Notes: generated by a model from the sequence alone, not told the origin. A stretch of 64,000 bases of DNA from Haberlea rhodopensis (GCA_907163345.1 CAJQUN010000021.1:1-64000); one strand, 5' to 3'. Counted from the first letter of the stretch, positions 1-13,076 are shown. A program made the numbers and translations.

Positions 1-358
1 TTAACTTTTGAACAAGATTTTTAGATTGAGAACTAAACTTCTTGCATACAGGGCTTATAAGTTCAGATTTGGATTCTAAAATTAAAATGAAAAGGAAAAA
101 GTAAAACACCATTACAGCATTTCACAATAACAAAATCTTAATAGTTCAACATGCCAAATGAATGTACACAAAAAAATCCCCTTCCCGTACTAATCAAAAA
201 TCAAGCTGCAGACCAATTGAAGTCAGTAAAGCATAGCCACAGCAAGATACATAGAAGTGACTAATGAAGTCACAATGTATATATGTTCTGTTTCTGATAA
301 ATATAATCCAAAGAAAGATTGCAGCAAATTCCTAAATTAGTTCAAGGAAAATAAATAC

Positions 359-1743
359 CTCGACTTCCATAGCACTGAATCCAAATCCGGAGTCCCCCTC
401 CACAGCCACCACAAGCCGATCAGGCGCTGCCACCGCAGCAGCAATGCAATATCCAAGGCCGACCCCCATTGTCCCCCAAGTCCCAGCATCCAACCTAGTT
501 CTTGGCTCTGTTTGCCCACCAAAACCGTTCTCCCAATATCCATTGTATTGGCTCCTTCAGACACCAATATTGGAGCAGGGCTGCCCATACTCGATATTGC
601 ATCCCGAATAATCCTCATTGGGGTCATAAAATTAAACGGCACCACATCTTTCACCAATTGCACCTCCATTTTTGCTACATTGTCCTTAGCCTTGCGCTTT
701 ATCTCCCCAACCCATGGATGGTTCTTTCCCAGAACAAAGGGATCATCCTTAATCTCCTCATGAATCATCTCCACCACATCTTTTGCATCCCCCACAATAC
801 CCATGATGGATTTCTCAATTCAATCTCCTCTTAAAAATATCAACAATTATAAACTTCACATCCTTAGACCACCTGGGCGGCTCTCCAAAGTGCAGCAGCC
901 AGTTAAGCCTCGCGCCAACCACCAAGGCTATGTCACATTTCCAATAGCAAGAGACCTTGCAGCAGTAGCCGCTAGCTCATGTGTATCCGGCAGGCAACCC
1001 TTTCCCCATGGGAGTAGGCAAAAATGGAATCCCTGTACTTTCCACTAATTTCCTCAGAACATTTTCAGCTTTCGCATAAGCTGCCCCCTTCCAAACACGA
1101 TAAGGGGTCTCTCCGCTTTCCTCAACAATTCCACTGCCTTTCGAATTTCGGAATGATTAACCTTGGCTTCTCGATCAAATGTTTATCTCTCGAATTCAGA
1201 GCTTCGGTTATCAATCTTTGTGCCTCGGATTCCTCAACCGTCTGATGGAGAACATCGGACGGGATGTCCAAATAAGTGCCCCCAGGTCGACCAGCTACGG
1301 CCCAATCAATTACACTGAAAACGGACGTCGGAATTTTAGTTATATCAGTAGCCTTGGCAGAGAATTTGGAAAAGGGTTTGACGGCAGCAAGTTGATCTAG
1401 CTCCTGGAAGTCTCCTTTTCCGGTGCAACTCTGTTCAGAGGAGCCGGAGATCATAACCATAGGCCAGGCGTTTATGTGGGCATTTGATAATCCGGCGAGG
1501 CCATGAACACAACCAGGGCCAGAACGGTTAGGAGTACGACCTGGACGCCCACTGAGGTAGCCCTAGGCAGAAGCAGCATAGCCCGCCGACTGCTCGTTAT
1601 GGAAGGCAATAAATCGAACACCGAGGGCCACAGCACGATTAGCAAGTGTGGTAACCGGTATACCCACCCACTCAAACATCTTATCAACGCCAGGCACTTG
1701 CCAAACACATGGCCACCAGAGTATTTCCATCAACATCGGCCAT
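359..1743 (-). pseudogene. HACL: 2-hydroxyacyl-CoA lyase (HACL), decayed first exon
   Basis: Translated pieces match plant 2-hydroxyacyl-CoA lyase, a peroxisomal TPP-dependent enzyme that cleaves 2-hydroxyacyl-CoAs (family knowledge). The order on the minus strand is: N-terminus from ATG at 1743 (MADVDGNTLVA), the AFHNEQSAGYAASA region near 1600, SGPGCVHGLAG near 1510, PMVMISGSSEQ at 1460, GRPGGTYLDIPSDV near 1270, VVGARLNWLLHFGEPP near 880 and DVVPFNFMTPMRIIRDA near 640. The frame must change at about six places (near 1700, 1530, 1120, 940, 830 and 460), and AYGYL carries TAG in place of TAC. The exon ends MEVE followed by GTATTT, a plausible donor, so later exons would lie left of the window. 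The conserved reading is broken throughout, so I call a pseudogene. Heavy assembly error is less likely because the PHR1-like and LRR-RLK genes in the window are clean. Confidence 0.85.
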
Positions 1744-2278
1744 TTGAATTGCTTAGTTTTTCACCTGATTAATATTATGAGGTAAAGTAGAAAAGAAAAG
1801 AAAAGAAAGAAAAGGTAAGCAAAGGGACGATTTGGCTTATTGGGGGAAGGGCGATGGAAGCAAATTTGGATCCTATGAATTGTAGGCTCATAAATATCAA
1901 ATAATTACTTTTTACCACCAATAATCGCTAAGAGGTGAATGTCAAATTCAGAATAAATCACCTCACCGCTGAACAATTTCAGATGGCCACCTAATCTTCG
2001 TCAATTCAGATTAGAGAGTGAAGAAGGATTCGATTGCAAATAATGCTTCGTGAATGTGTTCCCTCGCCTCCTGCCTTCTTTTCGATCCTTGTTGACTGAA
2101 GTCTGAAAATTGAGGACTAGATGTAGAAGACGATAATACAGAAGGGTATACTAGTTATTGATTTTAAAACGCAAAAAAAAGAATAATTTTTTTGTTATTT
2201 ACATAGAAAATTATTAAATGGAAAGGATATTTTAGTATATATGAACATATTATCAAATGAATTGTGTTAAATGATGAG
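1744..2278. other. HACL upstream flank, no gene seen
   Basis: A purine-rich AAAAGAAAAG tract lies at about 1790-1815. The rest may be old 5' leader or promoter of the HACL copy, but no conserved exon or clear TATA box stands out. Confidence 0.4.
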
Positions 2279-2286
2279 TTTTATAG

Positions 2287-2614
2287 AGAGGCGTAAACGT
2301 ATCGAATATGTTCACGAATTTTTTGAGCCGGCTCGATAAATATTTGATTCGAATTCGAGCCGAACTCGAACATTTTCGAATTTTTTTCCGAGTCGAACTC
2401 AAGCCCAAATTACTTTGTTCGATAGCGAGCAATAACTCAGATAGCTCGCGAACATGTTCGCACCTTTTCGAGCCGACCGACGAACTTGATTCGAGCCGAA
2501 CTCGAGCCAAATTTTTGAAACTATCCGAACTTCGAATCGAACTCAAGCTCGAATATAACTATTTTGAGCCGAATTCGAACCTTAAATTTTTCTGCATATC
2601 CGGCTCGATCTTAA
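2287..2614. mobile_element. hAT-like non-autonomous repeat rich in TCGA/GAGCC motifs
   Basis: The stretch is dominated by degenerate GAACTCGAGCC-type motifs in both orientations, a pattern common in subterminal regions of plant hAT elements. It starts with AGAGGCGTAAACG, close to common plant hAT ends. It is flanked on both sides by TTTTATAG (2279-2286 and 2615-2622), the 8-bp duplication size expected for hAT. The right terminal inverted repeat is not recognisable, so the boundary is provisional. Short ORFs here are artefacts of the motif. Confidence 0.5.
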
Positions 2615-2622
2615 TTTTATAG

Positions 2623-4089
2623 TTTGACAAGGTATATCACAGTCAATTGAAAATTAATGAATAGACATCTAAAAGAAAAAAATAACAAATAATAATATTA
2701 GATATACCTCGTGACACTATCTCTTATATAGCAACAAATTTTCCTATTGAGAATGCATAATAATCATGTTGCATGAGAAAAACATTTTTAAAAATACTAC
2801 TTGAAAAGCAAGAAACCAAAAGTAAATACATGCAAGAATGTTTTGGATTAGTTTTGAAAAACGTTTATTTGTATTTTCAGGTAAGAAACAGATTTTTAGT
2901 CATTTATTTTATTGTTTCTGCTAATTATAAAAAAACAGGTAAAAACAAAAACATATAAATAAGTCAGTGCGATATTTCTGTCTGTTTTAAGTTGAGTGTT
3001 GACAATTTTGTAATAAATTGAGCTCATTACAATGTTTTTTTTACTTTATTATCAACACCTCAATATTTTATGTTTAAAAATAAGAATTTTTTAATTTTAA
3101 ATAAAAGTAACATAAAATATTAAGAAAACAATAAAAAAACATATTGGTAGTTATTTGAAATAAAAATTCACGAGTGGTTGGTCGAGGTTTATTGGGACAT
3201 GGAAATTAAATTTTCAATCCAAATTGGTTTAATTTACACTTTAGTTCAGGCAGCTAATTCTAGGATTAAAGATTGTCATTGTAATAACTAATTTCATGAT
3301 ATATTTTTAAAATTATATTAAAAAATATCATCTAATGTTATCCCGAAAATCCATTACAAATATAACCTACTTACGGTACCGAATCTAATTTTATTAATGG
3401 TTGTTTTTTTCCGATACGTGTCACAATTATTACCATTAAGTAGGGTAATAGCAACATGAATCAAGCCTTATTTTCGTCCCCTAGGGATTGCCTTACTTGA
3501 CAATACAATTTGAATAATGTAATTTTTTGTAATATACATTAAAACCTATATAAATTAATAATATTGGGACCATGTAATATATTAATTTAGAGATTTATTA
3601 ATAGATTGATAATTAATAATTTCACACATTTAAAGAGTGTTTTTTTTCAATTCATGGAATATAAATTTAATTAAATAAAAAATAGTATTACTATCAATTA
3701 TCGTATAGCTTTGAAAATTTGATTAATGATCGCGATTATCGTAATAAAATCAATGTCAATCACCAGTTGTATTATCGCCCCGGATGAAAATGATGAATGT
3801 TAAGATATCCAAATTAGAAGAATTGTGGTTAGTGTTATTATAAATTATGTTGGGATGAAACAGAGATGATTCAGCATTATGGATATCAATCACTCGGTAG
3901 AGTGGTGATAACTATTCATAAATTTTTTTTTTGCAATTCGATAAATTATATCGGAGATTTTTGAATATAATGAAAAAAGATAATGAAGTAATATCTATAT
4001 TTTTGAGAAAAAATATATAATAATATAATAATATTTTATTAAATTGTTTTAATTATGTTTTTAATTTAAGAGATGTTTTTTTCTGAACA
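2623..4089. other. AT-rich intergenic DNA, no gene seen
   Basis: Highly AT-rich with no conserved coding sequence. A segment near 3535-3640 (AAACCTATATAAATTAATA, then GGGACCATG) resembles old plant transposon debris, but I cannot define ends. Confidence 0.4.
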
Positions 4090-4241
4090 ATTTAAGGAGG
4101 CGAGATCCAAACGAACAAACGCTGCTGCAGCTAAAATAAAATAAAATTCGAAGGAGGCGAGATCCAACTCATGGTTGCGTTCCTTCTTATTCACGCGATC
4201 AATTCCCTTGAGTCCGTGTGCCTTTGTTATATCACTACACG
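4090..4241 (+). other. Possible 5' untranslated exon of USE1
   Basis: A less AT-rich segment contains GGAGGCGAGATCCAA twice (about 4095 and 4154) and ends in CACG followed by GTAAGG, a good donor. The next plausible acceptor upstream of the USE1 ATG is GATCAG near 7319. Plant housekeeping genes often carry a long 5' UTR intron, so this may be the first exon. It is inference; transcript reads would decide. Confidence 0.3.
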
Positions 4242-5109
4242 GTAAGGAACGACGAGTTCTTATATGGCTCTGTTTTGCATTGCATTTCACGATGAATTTG
4301 TATATCTTTTTCGAGATTCATGCGGGTTGTGGGAAAATTTAGCTCATGCTTTAATTGAGTATAGTTGAATTTAGAAATGCTAGAGTGATCAATTTGGTTA
4401 CGTGTATAAACTGAAATTGATTGGAAAGGCTGGCTGAAAAGTTATCCTTTTTGGGCAATATCCATTCATTTTTCTGCCGAATGTTTTTTGTGATGATAAT
4501 CGGGTTTGTGAGGTTGTTTAGTTACTTTTGGATTGATTTATGATGGGTTTCTTTAGTTAGATCGGATATCTTTTAGTGAACTGATCAAATTTCAAATGAA
4601 AAAGAATGTACGAAAACTGCTAGGCAAGTGTTTGATGTAATATCTGAAAGAAAGCTAGTGTTGTGACTTACAATAAACAAATTGGGTTTTTTGTATAAGA
4701 TAGACACAAGATCACAACACAAGTGTTCTTTGTTGCAGCTTGGTTTGCATTGATTTGAACTGTTACTATATGTTGAATAAGGAATTTTAGTTACTTCCCC
4801 TGTTATAGGAAAGAATGGATAGTAGAAATAATATTAGTTTTTAGGTTTTGGTGGATGTTTAGTTTTGAAACTTGTTTTAATTATTTGTTTTGTGATTCAT
4901 TTAACATATTATAAATGGGAATCCTTGCATTTTTGTTGGTTACTATTTGAAGAAGAAATTAGTGAATATTCTGAATTTAGACTTCTTCAAGGGGATATTG
5001 AAGCTAAAACATTTTCTATAACCTAATTAAATAACTCCCTAGTAGCAGTCATAATATGCGGACTTAGTTGAATAAACCTTTTTTCCGAGTTAAAGAGCTG
5101 ACCATATTT

Positions 5110-5810
5110 TTCATCATAATAGAAGAAACCGAATCAATTCAAAAACTGGTAACCGTACTAACCGAAATTTCAGGGAAAAAAAAAAATTTAGAAAAATCTG
5201 AAATAACCGACTAAATTATACTTGCAGCATTATAAGTTTTAACAAATTCAATCCCAACAATTAGATATTTTCAAGCGCCGCAAATAAAAAAAAATAGACA
5301 AAATGGTTCCTATAAAAAACCAATCCAATTAATGAAAAAATATGATTGAAAATACTCTTGCAACGAAATAAACAAAAATACAACTATTTCGCTTCAGATG
5401 CAGCTATTCCAAACCAAATTACACAACTTAATTCACATGTTTCAAATCTAAAGAGAGAAAACATTAAACAAATTCACTGCCAAAAAAAAAAAAAAAAGCA
5501 CGAAAGGCATACACAGCTGTCATCAATCAATAGAAGCTTAATAAGAGAATCATAATCAGCTCGAGCTCTGGTGGGTGGAGCCCAACATCAGTTGAACTTG
5601 TGGCCCCTCATAAAAAAATTGAATTTTATATTAAAACCTCGGTTTAACTGATCTTCTATAAAAATAAGTGAAACCAAACCAGAGAAAACCGATTTAACGG
5701 ATTTTTGAAATAAAAAACGAATTCTCGAATTAACTGAATGGAATTTCTGAATTTATTCGGTTCAGTCAGTTATTTCGTCTTAACTGAAAATTTTCTCAAC
5801 CCTATTGTAG
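5110..5810. repeat. AACCGAA-rich dispersed repeat
   Basis: Degenerate AACCGAA / TTCGGTT motifs cluster at 5130-5215 and again at 5640-5800, the second block partly inverted and ending CTCAACCCTATTG. This motif style is typical of non-autonomous plant DNA transposons. No convincing terminal repeats or target duplication are visible. It lies in the putative 5' UTR intron of USE1. Confidence 0.4.
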
Positions 5811-7348
5811 ACTGTTCTTCGTGTAATCCCAGGTTTGAGGGCTGTTTTTGCTGTTGGTTTAGGATGATAGATACATCATTTATGCTGTAAAAAATGCTGC
5901 TATGAATAATCTCTGATAATGGTCAGTTTGGGACTGTTTCAGGTTGATATTGCATTCTATTTGTTGAAAGTAGAAACAATAATACAATATAGAGTTTGGA
6001 TGGTCATGCTTAAGTAGTGAGTGAAAAGCATGTTACAGGATACCTGATGGTTACAATGTTTAGTGATTTCATGGCAAAGAATGATAATACATATTGTTAC
6101 TATATAAATCATAATTAGTAACATTTTGTGAAGCTTGAACCAAATAGATAGTTAAATTTATGTATTGATTGATTTACAGTAACGAGTTGATAAATAATGT
6201 GTTATTTGATCTCAAAGCGGGAATTCTCGATCACAATAGTCTAATCCCATCCGCATACATGGAAATATAGGTATTTTCTGATCAAAGACAAACCTCCACA
6301 GGGATACCATAGTCTGGCTAGTTCGTAGGGCTCTGTGTCGCATGACTATTTCGAAAGTAAGGGTCAATGGCATGTTAAGAGTATATCCCTACGTGATACG
6401 AGTGGGTAACCTGCGGGATGAGATTTGAGTTCCCTATTTTGTTGATTACTGATATTGTTGGCATCACACATATCAGTTGCATTTGACCATTTTTCTTTAT
6501 ATTTTATTTTCGTTTTTTTTCTCGGTTGTTTCATATTGGGTTTGTGTTCTCCATTTGGGGCTATTGTATGTCTTATGTGTGGGCATACAATAGGTGGAGT
6601 AGGACGAGCTATGTTGAGTATCAGTACTTCTGGGAAATGAGATTAGAGAGGTGGTGACCTCGTGGGAGCTGAGCCAACATGCTTTGCACTTTTTGTTTAT
6701 CGGAATAAACTGATGCACTTTTGGATGATTACACTTACTCTTATTTATTGACCTCCTTAGAAGCATAGAAGGCTTGTTATTTTTGAATGTTGAGAATTGC
6801 ATATTTTGAAAAGGATTTTGATATAATTTTGACTATTTAATACGTTAATGAAAATAGTTCATCGCGATTGCATGGTATCTCGGCTGAGTTAAGTAATTGT
6901 AATTTCTGATGGTTAAGGAGTGTTTTTATTCGGTGATAACAGGCCTGCTTATATTATTTTAGGACTTGTGATATTTTCGAGATGGTCAGAATACAGTTGA
7001 GATGCTGTCATTTGTCATTCGTCGTTTGATTTTTATTTTTAAAAAGATTAAAATTAGTACGTAAAATGAGTAATACCAATGTCTTACATTTTTTTAATTT
7101 TTGTCCAAAATTTATGCCATAATTCTATACGAACACCTCAGGGTTGTTCAAGAAGGTGAGCATACCATGGCATAATTGTTTTTTTTTTCTTTTCATTTTT
7201 TTGGTCTAAACAAAATTCTATGGTTTATCATTGAATCGGCCCTGCGGACTGATTTACATCCTGTTACTGTTCGTCGATTGGTGTGTTTTAATATTTTCTT
7301 CCTGTTTCTTGTGATCAGCATTTTAGTTTATGTTTTTAGAATTTTTTG

Positions 7349-10300
7349 ATGGGTTTGAGCAAAACCGAAGTGAATTTGAGAATGTTACTTGCAGCTGCTC
7401 CACAACAGCAAAATCAAGCAAAGCTCGTGCATGTATGCGTACATTCCTCTCTAACCATTATGCTATAGATCATAGCCTGCTAATTTTCACTTCTTTTAAT
7501 TGACCTTCAAACATGTATATTTAATTAATTAATGACATTGATTCCTCTTGAAAATTTAATCGAATTAGACATGCTATTCTTAAGGATGAGTGCCTTAATC
7601 TATTGAGTGGTGTGTGGCATTTGAGCATCTAACGACCTCTGATCTGTCATCTGAATGCTTGCTTTTCACTGTTCTATTTGTTTTCATACCAACTTGGAAG
7701 CAGTGGAAGGTTTCTTTAAGCACAATTGTTTTTTCTGTAGCATGTAGAAACTCTGAGAGACCAATTGGAGCAAATGGGGGAAGAGAGGAGTCCCGAAGGA
7801 TTGCCAAGGTTGCTTTCTTTTCTCTTGGAATATGTTTTATTGCACGTCACACTTTGTCAATGTCTGTGTGCAAAATATTTGTGATTTCTAATTTTATAAG
7901 TTATATTAAATTGTTATATTGACTTATTTTCATATGTGGTATGATTTGATGCGGTTCTGCTTACTCCTTTATGTATCTAGTTAATAATTCTTGCTTATGT
8001 ACGACTTTCCTTACATGGATATTTTTTTTTAAAATGTTTTAAAAGATACCAGGAATAATTGATTTGTCATGGTTATTGTAATGATAACCACCACCACCAC
8101 CACCACCATGCACTTGCCTATGAACTATTGTAGGATAAATGGGGTACTTTGTATAGGAATCTCACATAGGCTTCGTAAGCAATTATGAAGTGACTGATAA
8201 ATTTAGGTGTTTTCCCGCCTAAAAGACTACCATTTTGGGTTTGGGTTCTCCATTTGGGCTTATGGCTTAACATTAGGCTCCTGTTGAGAGTCGGTCACAA
8301 ACGGAAGTGGTGACATGCGAAAGAACTATCATGGGGTCATTGTATGATTCGTGTTCACTTTACAGGCTGGAGTAAAATGTACACCGAATACTAAGAGATG
8401 AGTGACACGTTGTCCAAGGTGGGCTGCCTTAGGCGTCGGATTCTCAAGAGATGGGCAATGTTGTGATCCCACATAAATGACTAATAAGGTTTAGGTGCTC
8501 TCCCACCTAAGAGGCTGGTCTTTGTGGTTGGGCTTTGTTCTTGGGTTTATGGCCTAATAGTTTCGTTGGGTATACATTATCAACAAAAATAATCAGTGCA
8601 TAGTAGATTCTATTTGTCAAGCTCTGTAAAAATTTGGTTGGTTGATTGCTTCCGTGATGTTAATAGGCTTTCATTCTACTGATATTTCATCGTGACTTCA
8701 ATGTTTAACTCATTCTTCCACACTATTTTTACAGAATTTCTAAAGGTCAGTTAAGTGAATATTCAGAGAAAGTTGAAGCTATAGCAGCAGCAAAGTTGGC
8801 AGAACCTGAGGTATATTTGTTGAGTTGGTTCCTAATTCCTTGTATTTTTCCCTTCAACAGCACCATGAAACATTGTGTGGGTATTTAAAATCTAGACGGA
8901 AGCTTGAAAATACATGCTCTCAAAGATGATGATATACCACAAGATTTTTTAAAAAACTTAAAATCTGCAGTTGTTGCAATCATTGTATCGATACATATTG
9001 CTTATGTTCCTTGTTACCTTTGATGCGTATTCCAACTGATAATTACAGTTTTATAATATGATTAAGTGAAATCCCCTAATATGTGAAAGAGTGAAAAAGT
9101 GGAATTGTTTGATCATCTTTCTCTGAGGAAGATCTCTCCTTATTAGAACAATTGGTATAATAAGTAACTGCACACTGCAATCAGCTGTGTAAAGTTTGAC
9201 ACTTCCTGTTTATGGCTAATAATTTCTAACAACTCTTCTTAACTTGGCAAATCTCAGTCCAGCTTAGAGGTTCCTCCGATGCCTTCTCTTCAGACTGATA
9301 CTGGGGACTTCCCTTCTAAATCAGAGGAAGAGAGTGTTTACTCTCCTAGAGGACTCAGGAGGAGATTTGTGTAGGTGAAATTGACATTTATGGCCATGGT
9401 TAAATGTTTTAATGTTTCTAAAGTTGATGTAACTGATTCAGGTTGAAGATGATAATTCAACGATGGCCAAACTGGATGCTGCAGCACATACTCATATTGA
9501 GAAACACAGGTACCTTTCGTGTTAGTACTTGTTACATGATAAGATTATCATATGTTGCATGCAATTGGCATGAACCAATACTGTAATTGTTAAAATTTGT
9601 TTGAGAACTTGTATTGGATATCAACGATTTAGCATCTACCAAGTACCAATTAATGATGAGTTATGCTTGGTGGCTGTCAAAAAATTGTTCACGTCCCAAC
9701 ATTAAATTTTTACAATTCGGGCTTCTTCTTAAGTCTACTCGCTTGATTTCTTATTTTTTCCAATAAACCTTGAATGAGACTATTTCAGTATTTGTTGTGT
9801 GAACACTTTCTATTATTATCTTGGGGAACTTTGGGGAACTTCATTTGGTAACCTTAACTCAAAATGGGATACATTATACTACTGCACTTGGTATAATCTA
9901 TGCATTATTAGGTCACTGAATGTTCTAAGTCCATACCTGATGAATTCACTCTCTCTGTTGTCCTGCACTGAGTAGATATTGTGGGAGTTTTCTGGATTGT
10001 GTCTTGTTATTTGTGTCTACGGGTCCGACACTTGCTGTAATTAGATTAGTTGTAGTTTTTTGGATTGGCTTGTGTTTTTTGTTTCTACGGGTTGGTGCTG
10101 TACTGGATTGATTAATTGTAGTTTGTAATAGGGTTGTGTACTCCTATTATTATTAATAATATTTATCATATAAAAAAAATGTCCAGGCACCTTGGGAATC
10201 CAGAGGCCATTCTAGTGTTCAATATGCAAACAACTTTTACAAGTACAATATCTAGAATACATCTCTATCAAGTCAATTGTGAGGACAATAGGTCAGATTT

Positions 10301-11008
10301 ATATCTTTGATGGGGTTCTGGATATAGTCGAAAATTGGTGCACTGCTGAAAAATGCTTTATTTAGGTCATCTGACTCATAAATTTCACGTGGTCTATCTA
10401 TCTGATCTTGAGTAATGGTTTTGCCAGGGTCTGGCCTCCATCCATATTATACTTTTTCTCGGCTACTTTATCTGCTAGTTTGTCAAGTTCTAATAATTGT
10501 ATCCATTTTAGAGTAACATCTGCATCTTTTCATCTTACTGTTCTTCTCTACAGAAAACTTCAAGAAGATCTAACCGATGAAATGATTGTTTTGGCAAGAC
10601 AACTTAAGGAGAGTAGTTTTCCTGATGAGTCAATCCATCCAAAGAACTGAGAAGGTGAGCTTGAAGAATTGCTTATTCTTTTCACCATTAGGACTTTGCA
10701 AACAGTAATATATTCTTCTTTCGCCCATTTATCTCACTTTACAGACCACAGTCGACCTAGCATTCATGCATCCATAAAATTCACCTCCACTTGGATCGAT
10801 AGATTCATTTATTATTATTTTTTTGTCTTCAGATACTAGACTCGACAGAGAAAGCGGTTGAACACAGCTTAGCACGCACTGGACATGCAAATACTCGGGC
10901 AATGGTGGTATACTCTCAGAGTTTGAAACATCATGCTTCACGTGGCTACTGATGTTTGCAATGACGTGTATTTTCATCATGGTTGTGCTACTGATTCGTG
11001 TGACTTGA
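7349..11008 (+). CDS. USE1: USE1-type SNARE (vesicle transport protein), 7 exons, two frameshifts
   Basis: Exons: 7349-7432, 7741-7808, 8735-8810, 9258-9368, 9442-9509, 10554-10654 and 10833-11008, all with GT..AG borders. The start MGLSKTEVNLRMLLAAAPQQ, then EQMGEERSPEGLPR, KLDAAAHTHIEKHRKLQEDL and a terminal hydrophobic anchor (MFAMTCIFIMVVLLIRVT) match plant USE1, a Qc-type SNARE acting in Golgi-to-ER retrograde transport (family knowledge). The SNARE helix spans exons 6-7 and the anchor is in exon 7. Oddity: exon 6 is 101 nt where 100 keeps frame (an extra base in TTTTCC before CTGATGAGT), and exon 7 is one base short (AAACATCA where AAAACATCA would read LKTSCF). As read, the product stops in exon 6 and loses the anchor. 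Both sites are homopolymers, so assembly error and real decay are both possible. Confidence 0.88.
8087..8108. repeat. (ACC)n microsatellite
   Basis: About seven ACC triplets inside intron 2 of the USE1 gene. Confidence 0.9.
8170..8580. repeat. Pair of direct repeats in USE1 intron 2
   Basis: Two related stretches of roughly 100 bp occur near 8190-8280 and 8470-8560. Each contains a TTTAGGTG..TCCCACCTAA core followed by GGTTTGGGTT or GGTTGGGCTT and ..TTTATGGC..AAT. A more distant relative may lie near 6520-6660. The layout suggests an old small LTR-type (TRIM or solo LTR) insertion, but termini are not resolved. Confidence 0.35.
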
Positions 11009-11549
11009 ATCTTTTCAACTTCATTTTGGTGGGTCTTTTAAGTTGGTGGATTTGATATAGCATTGTGTCGTTTTTCATTTATATGTAAGAAAACAAAACT
11101 CCAGAATAATACACATCATTCTTGGAGGAAACAGTTCATATATAAGAGATGGGTCATTTGAGATCGGACCACAAAAAAAATTATTTCTTGGAATACTTGA
11201 TGCACCAGCAGGGAATGGAAACCCTGTATGTACCATGGCGGGTCTTATAGTTTCCATTTGCATTGTAAAATATATACAATATGAATATCCATCATACGAT
11301 GCATGTTATACACACCAATATATGTGAATTCAAAATTCAATCTTCGAATGTGTATTCCTAAACGTCATTTCTATAAAACCAAATGATCAGACGACAACTA
11401 GTGTTTTATTGCATGTCATTCATGAGCGAAGGTCTGGTCCAATTAACCAGCGGCTGCATGCAAGTTCAATATAATACTGTGAAGTTAAAGTACTGCCTCA
11501 GGACCATCTCCGATTATATGATGAAAATTAGAATTCTTCTTGGCTGGGG

Positions 11550-13076
11550 CTAGTCATCTGATGATGAAGATTCCCCGGCATCTAGACGAAGACTAGGAAA
11601 CAATCTATACGGTTGTTCTACCTCGAGTTCCTTCCCTTTCAGCTTGTTATTGCCAAAAACACCCCCCCTCGACGAGTGTCCAAGGCTGATACCACAGTTA
11701 GTGTGAGAAATCGTCGTGTTAATGGCTGGTTCATTGGGTCGTGTTACCATGTGATCACCAAAAACTCCATCGTTCGACCGATAATCCAAGATTAATAGCA
11801 CTATTTTGTGAGGGGCCTTAATGCTTGGAGCTGATTCATGTGGTCGTGTTACCATGTGATTACCAAAACTCCATCATCCACCTATATCCAAGATTAATCC
11901 CACGATTCATCTTGGGGTTTCTTGTGTTAGGAGCTGATTCGGATGGTCCTGTTACTTCGTAATTACTAAAACTTCCTGCATTCGATCCAATATTAATACC
12001 ACGATTCGTATTAGGGATGGTCGTATGGGGAGCTGCTAATCCATGTGTTTGTTCTACCTCAATCTCAATGAACGAAGATCCAAGCTTAATGATACGTTTT
12101 GTTCGAGGAATCTTCACGTTTGGAACTGGTATATATTGTTGTCTCACTTCGAGTACTTCCTTGCCTTTAAACCTTTGATCACCAACAACATCCGGAGATC
12201 CGAAAATAACACGAGTGCTCGCGGGAACAATAATCGTCTTATCTACTCCACCATATGCATGATTACCACTTTACCGTAACCTCGATTCTGATACCGCGGT
12301 TGCATATTTGAATTGTGAAGATATCTGATACTTTCATGCTTGCGCTTGCATCGTATTACGTCTAAAAGTCTACCGTCGAGATTGTGGATGTGCTTGCAAA
12401 GAACTCTATCAACCGTGCGCTCATTGATAAAGCCAACGAAGCCTAAACATCGGTCAGAAGTGAACGAACAAGAAAACAGATTGCCATAGCCTATAAAATA
12501 TCTCATGACTTCGACGAAAGTTAATCTTGAAACCCTCGGATTTCCTGATACAAATATACTTTTGTTGTATCTGTCTCCTGATGCTTCAAGTTTTCCACAA
12601 TAAAAAACATAACGGGGTGTAATTCTTTGAGATTCCAAAGTTCGAAGATCTTCTCCTTTCAGGGCTCTTGAAACTTCAGTCTAAGCATGGAAAAAAGCAG
12701 TGAAAAGGAATGATGATAAGCACGTGAAATACTAATTAACGCGTCATTTTCACATGGAAAACGAAAAAAAAACAAGAGAATAACAAGAACCCATTCGCTT
12801 TGATGGGGTGGAGAAAAGTGACGTACGTACCCGAAAGTGATTAATGGGGTGTAACTTGTAAAGAACTGCAGTAATGACAGAGGGATCGGAGAAGGTGACA
12901 AAGCCGAAACTGCAGGGTCTTCCGGTGTCACCATCGGACGGGATAATGGCTTCAGTAATGTAACCGAATCGCCTGAAATGGAGTATAAGGTCATATTCTG
13001 TGGTGTTAGGCGCTAAGTCGCGTACCAAAATCTTCCCCACTTCGAATGGCGACTCTTCGCCATCCGCCATTTGCAT
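11550..13076 (-). pseudogene. RRM protein copy 1 (hnRNP1-like), frameshifted
   Basis: Exon 1 is 12831-13076 (82 codons, MQMADGEESPF), and carries RRM1 with RNP2-like ILVRDLAP and RNP1-like SFGFVTF. Its donor is GTACGT. Exon 2 starts at 12680 (TEVSRALKGEDL) and carries RRM2 (IFVSGN ... LGFVGF). The layout matches plant hnRNP1/Musashi-type two-RRM proteins, which bind mRNA (family knowledge). After RRM2 the frame shifts near 12260 and returns near 11865, so the C-terminal repeats (units with VTRP.ESAP and NRGINLGY) are read in two frames. The 3' end (LEVEQPYRLFPSLRLDAGESSS) aligns with copy 2. Two indels suggest a recent pseudogene; otherwise splice sites and exon 1 length match copies 2 and 3 exactly. 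Confidence 0.75.

Noticed and set aside
2253..2622. ORFs on both strands around 2.3-2.6 kb
   Set aside because: Produced by the TCGA/GAGC motif repeat; low complexity and no start or splice context.
7614..7922. 102-codon ORF overlapping USE1 exon 2
   Set aside because: Reads through intron 1 and exon 2 in the wrong frame; the USE1 frame explains the conserved part.
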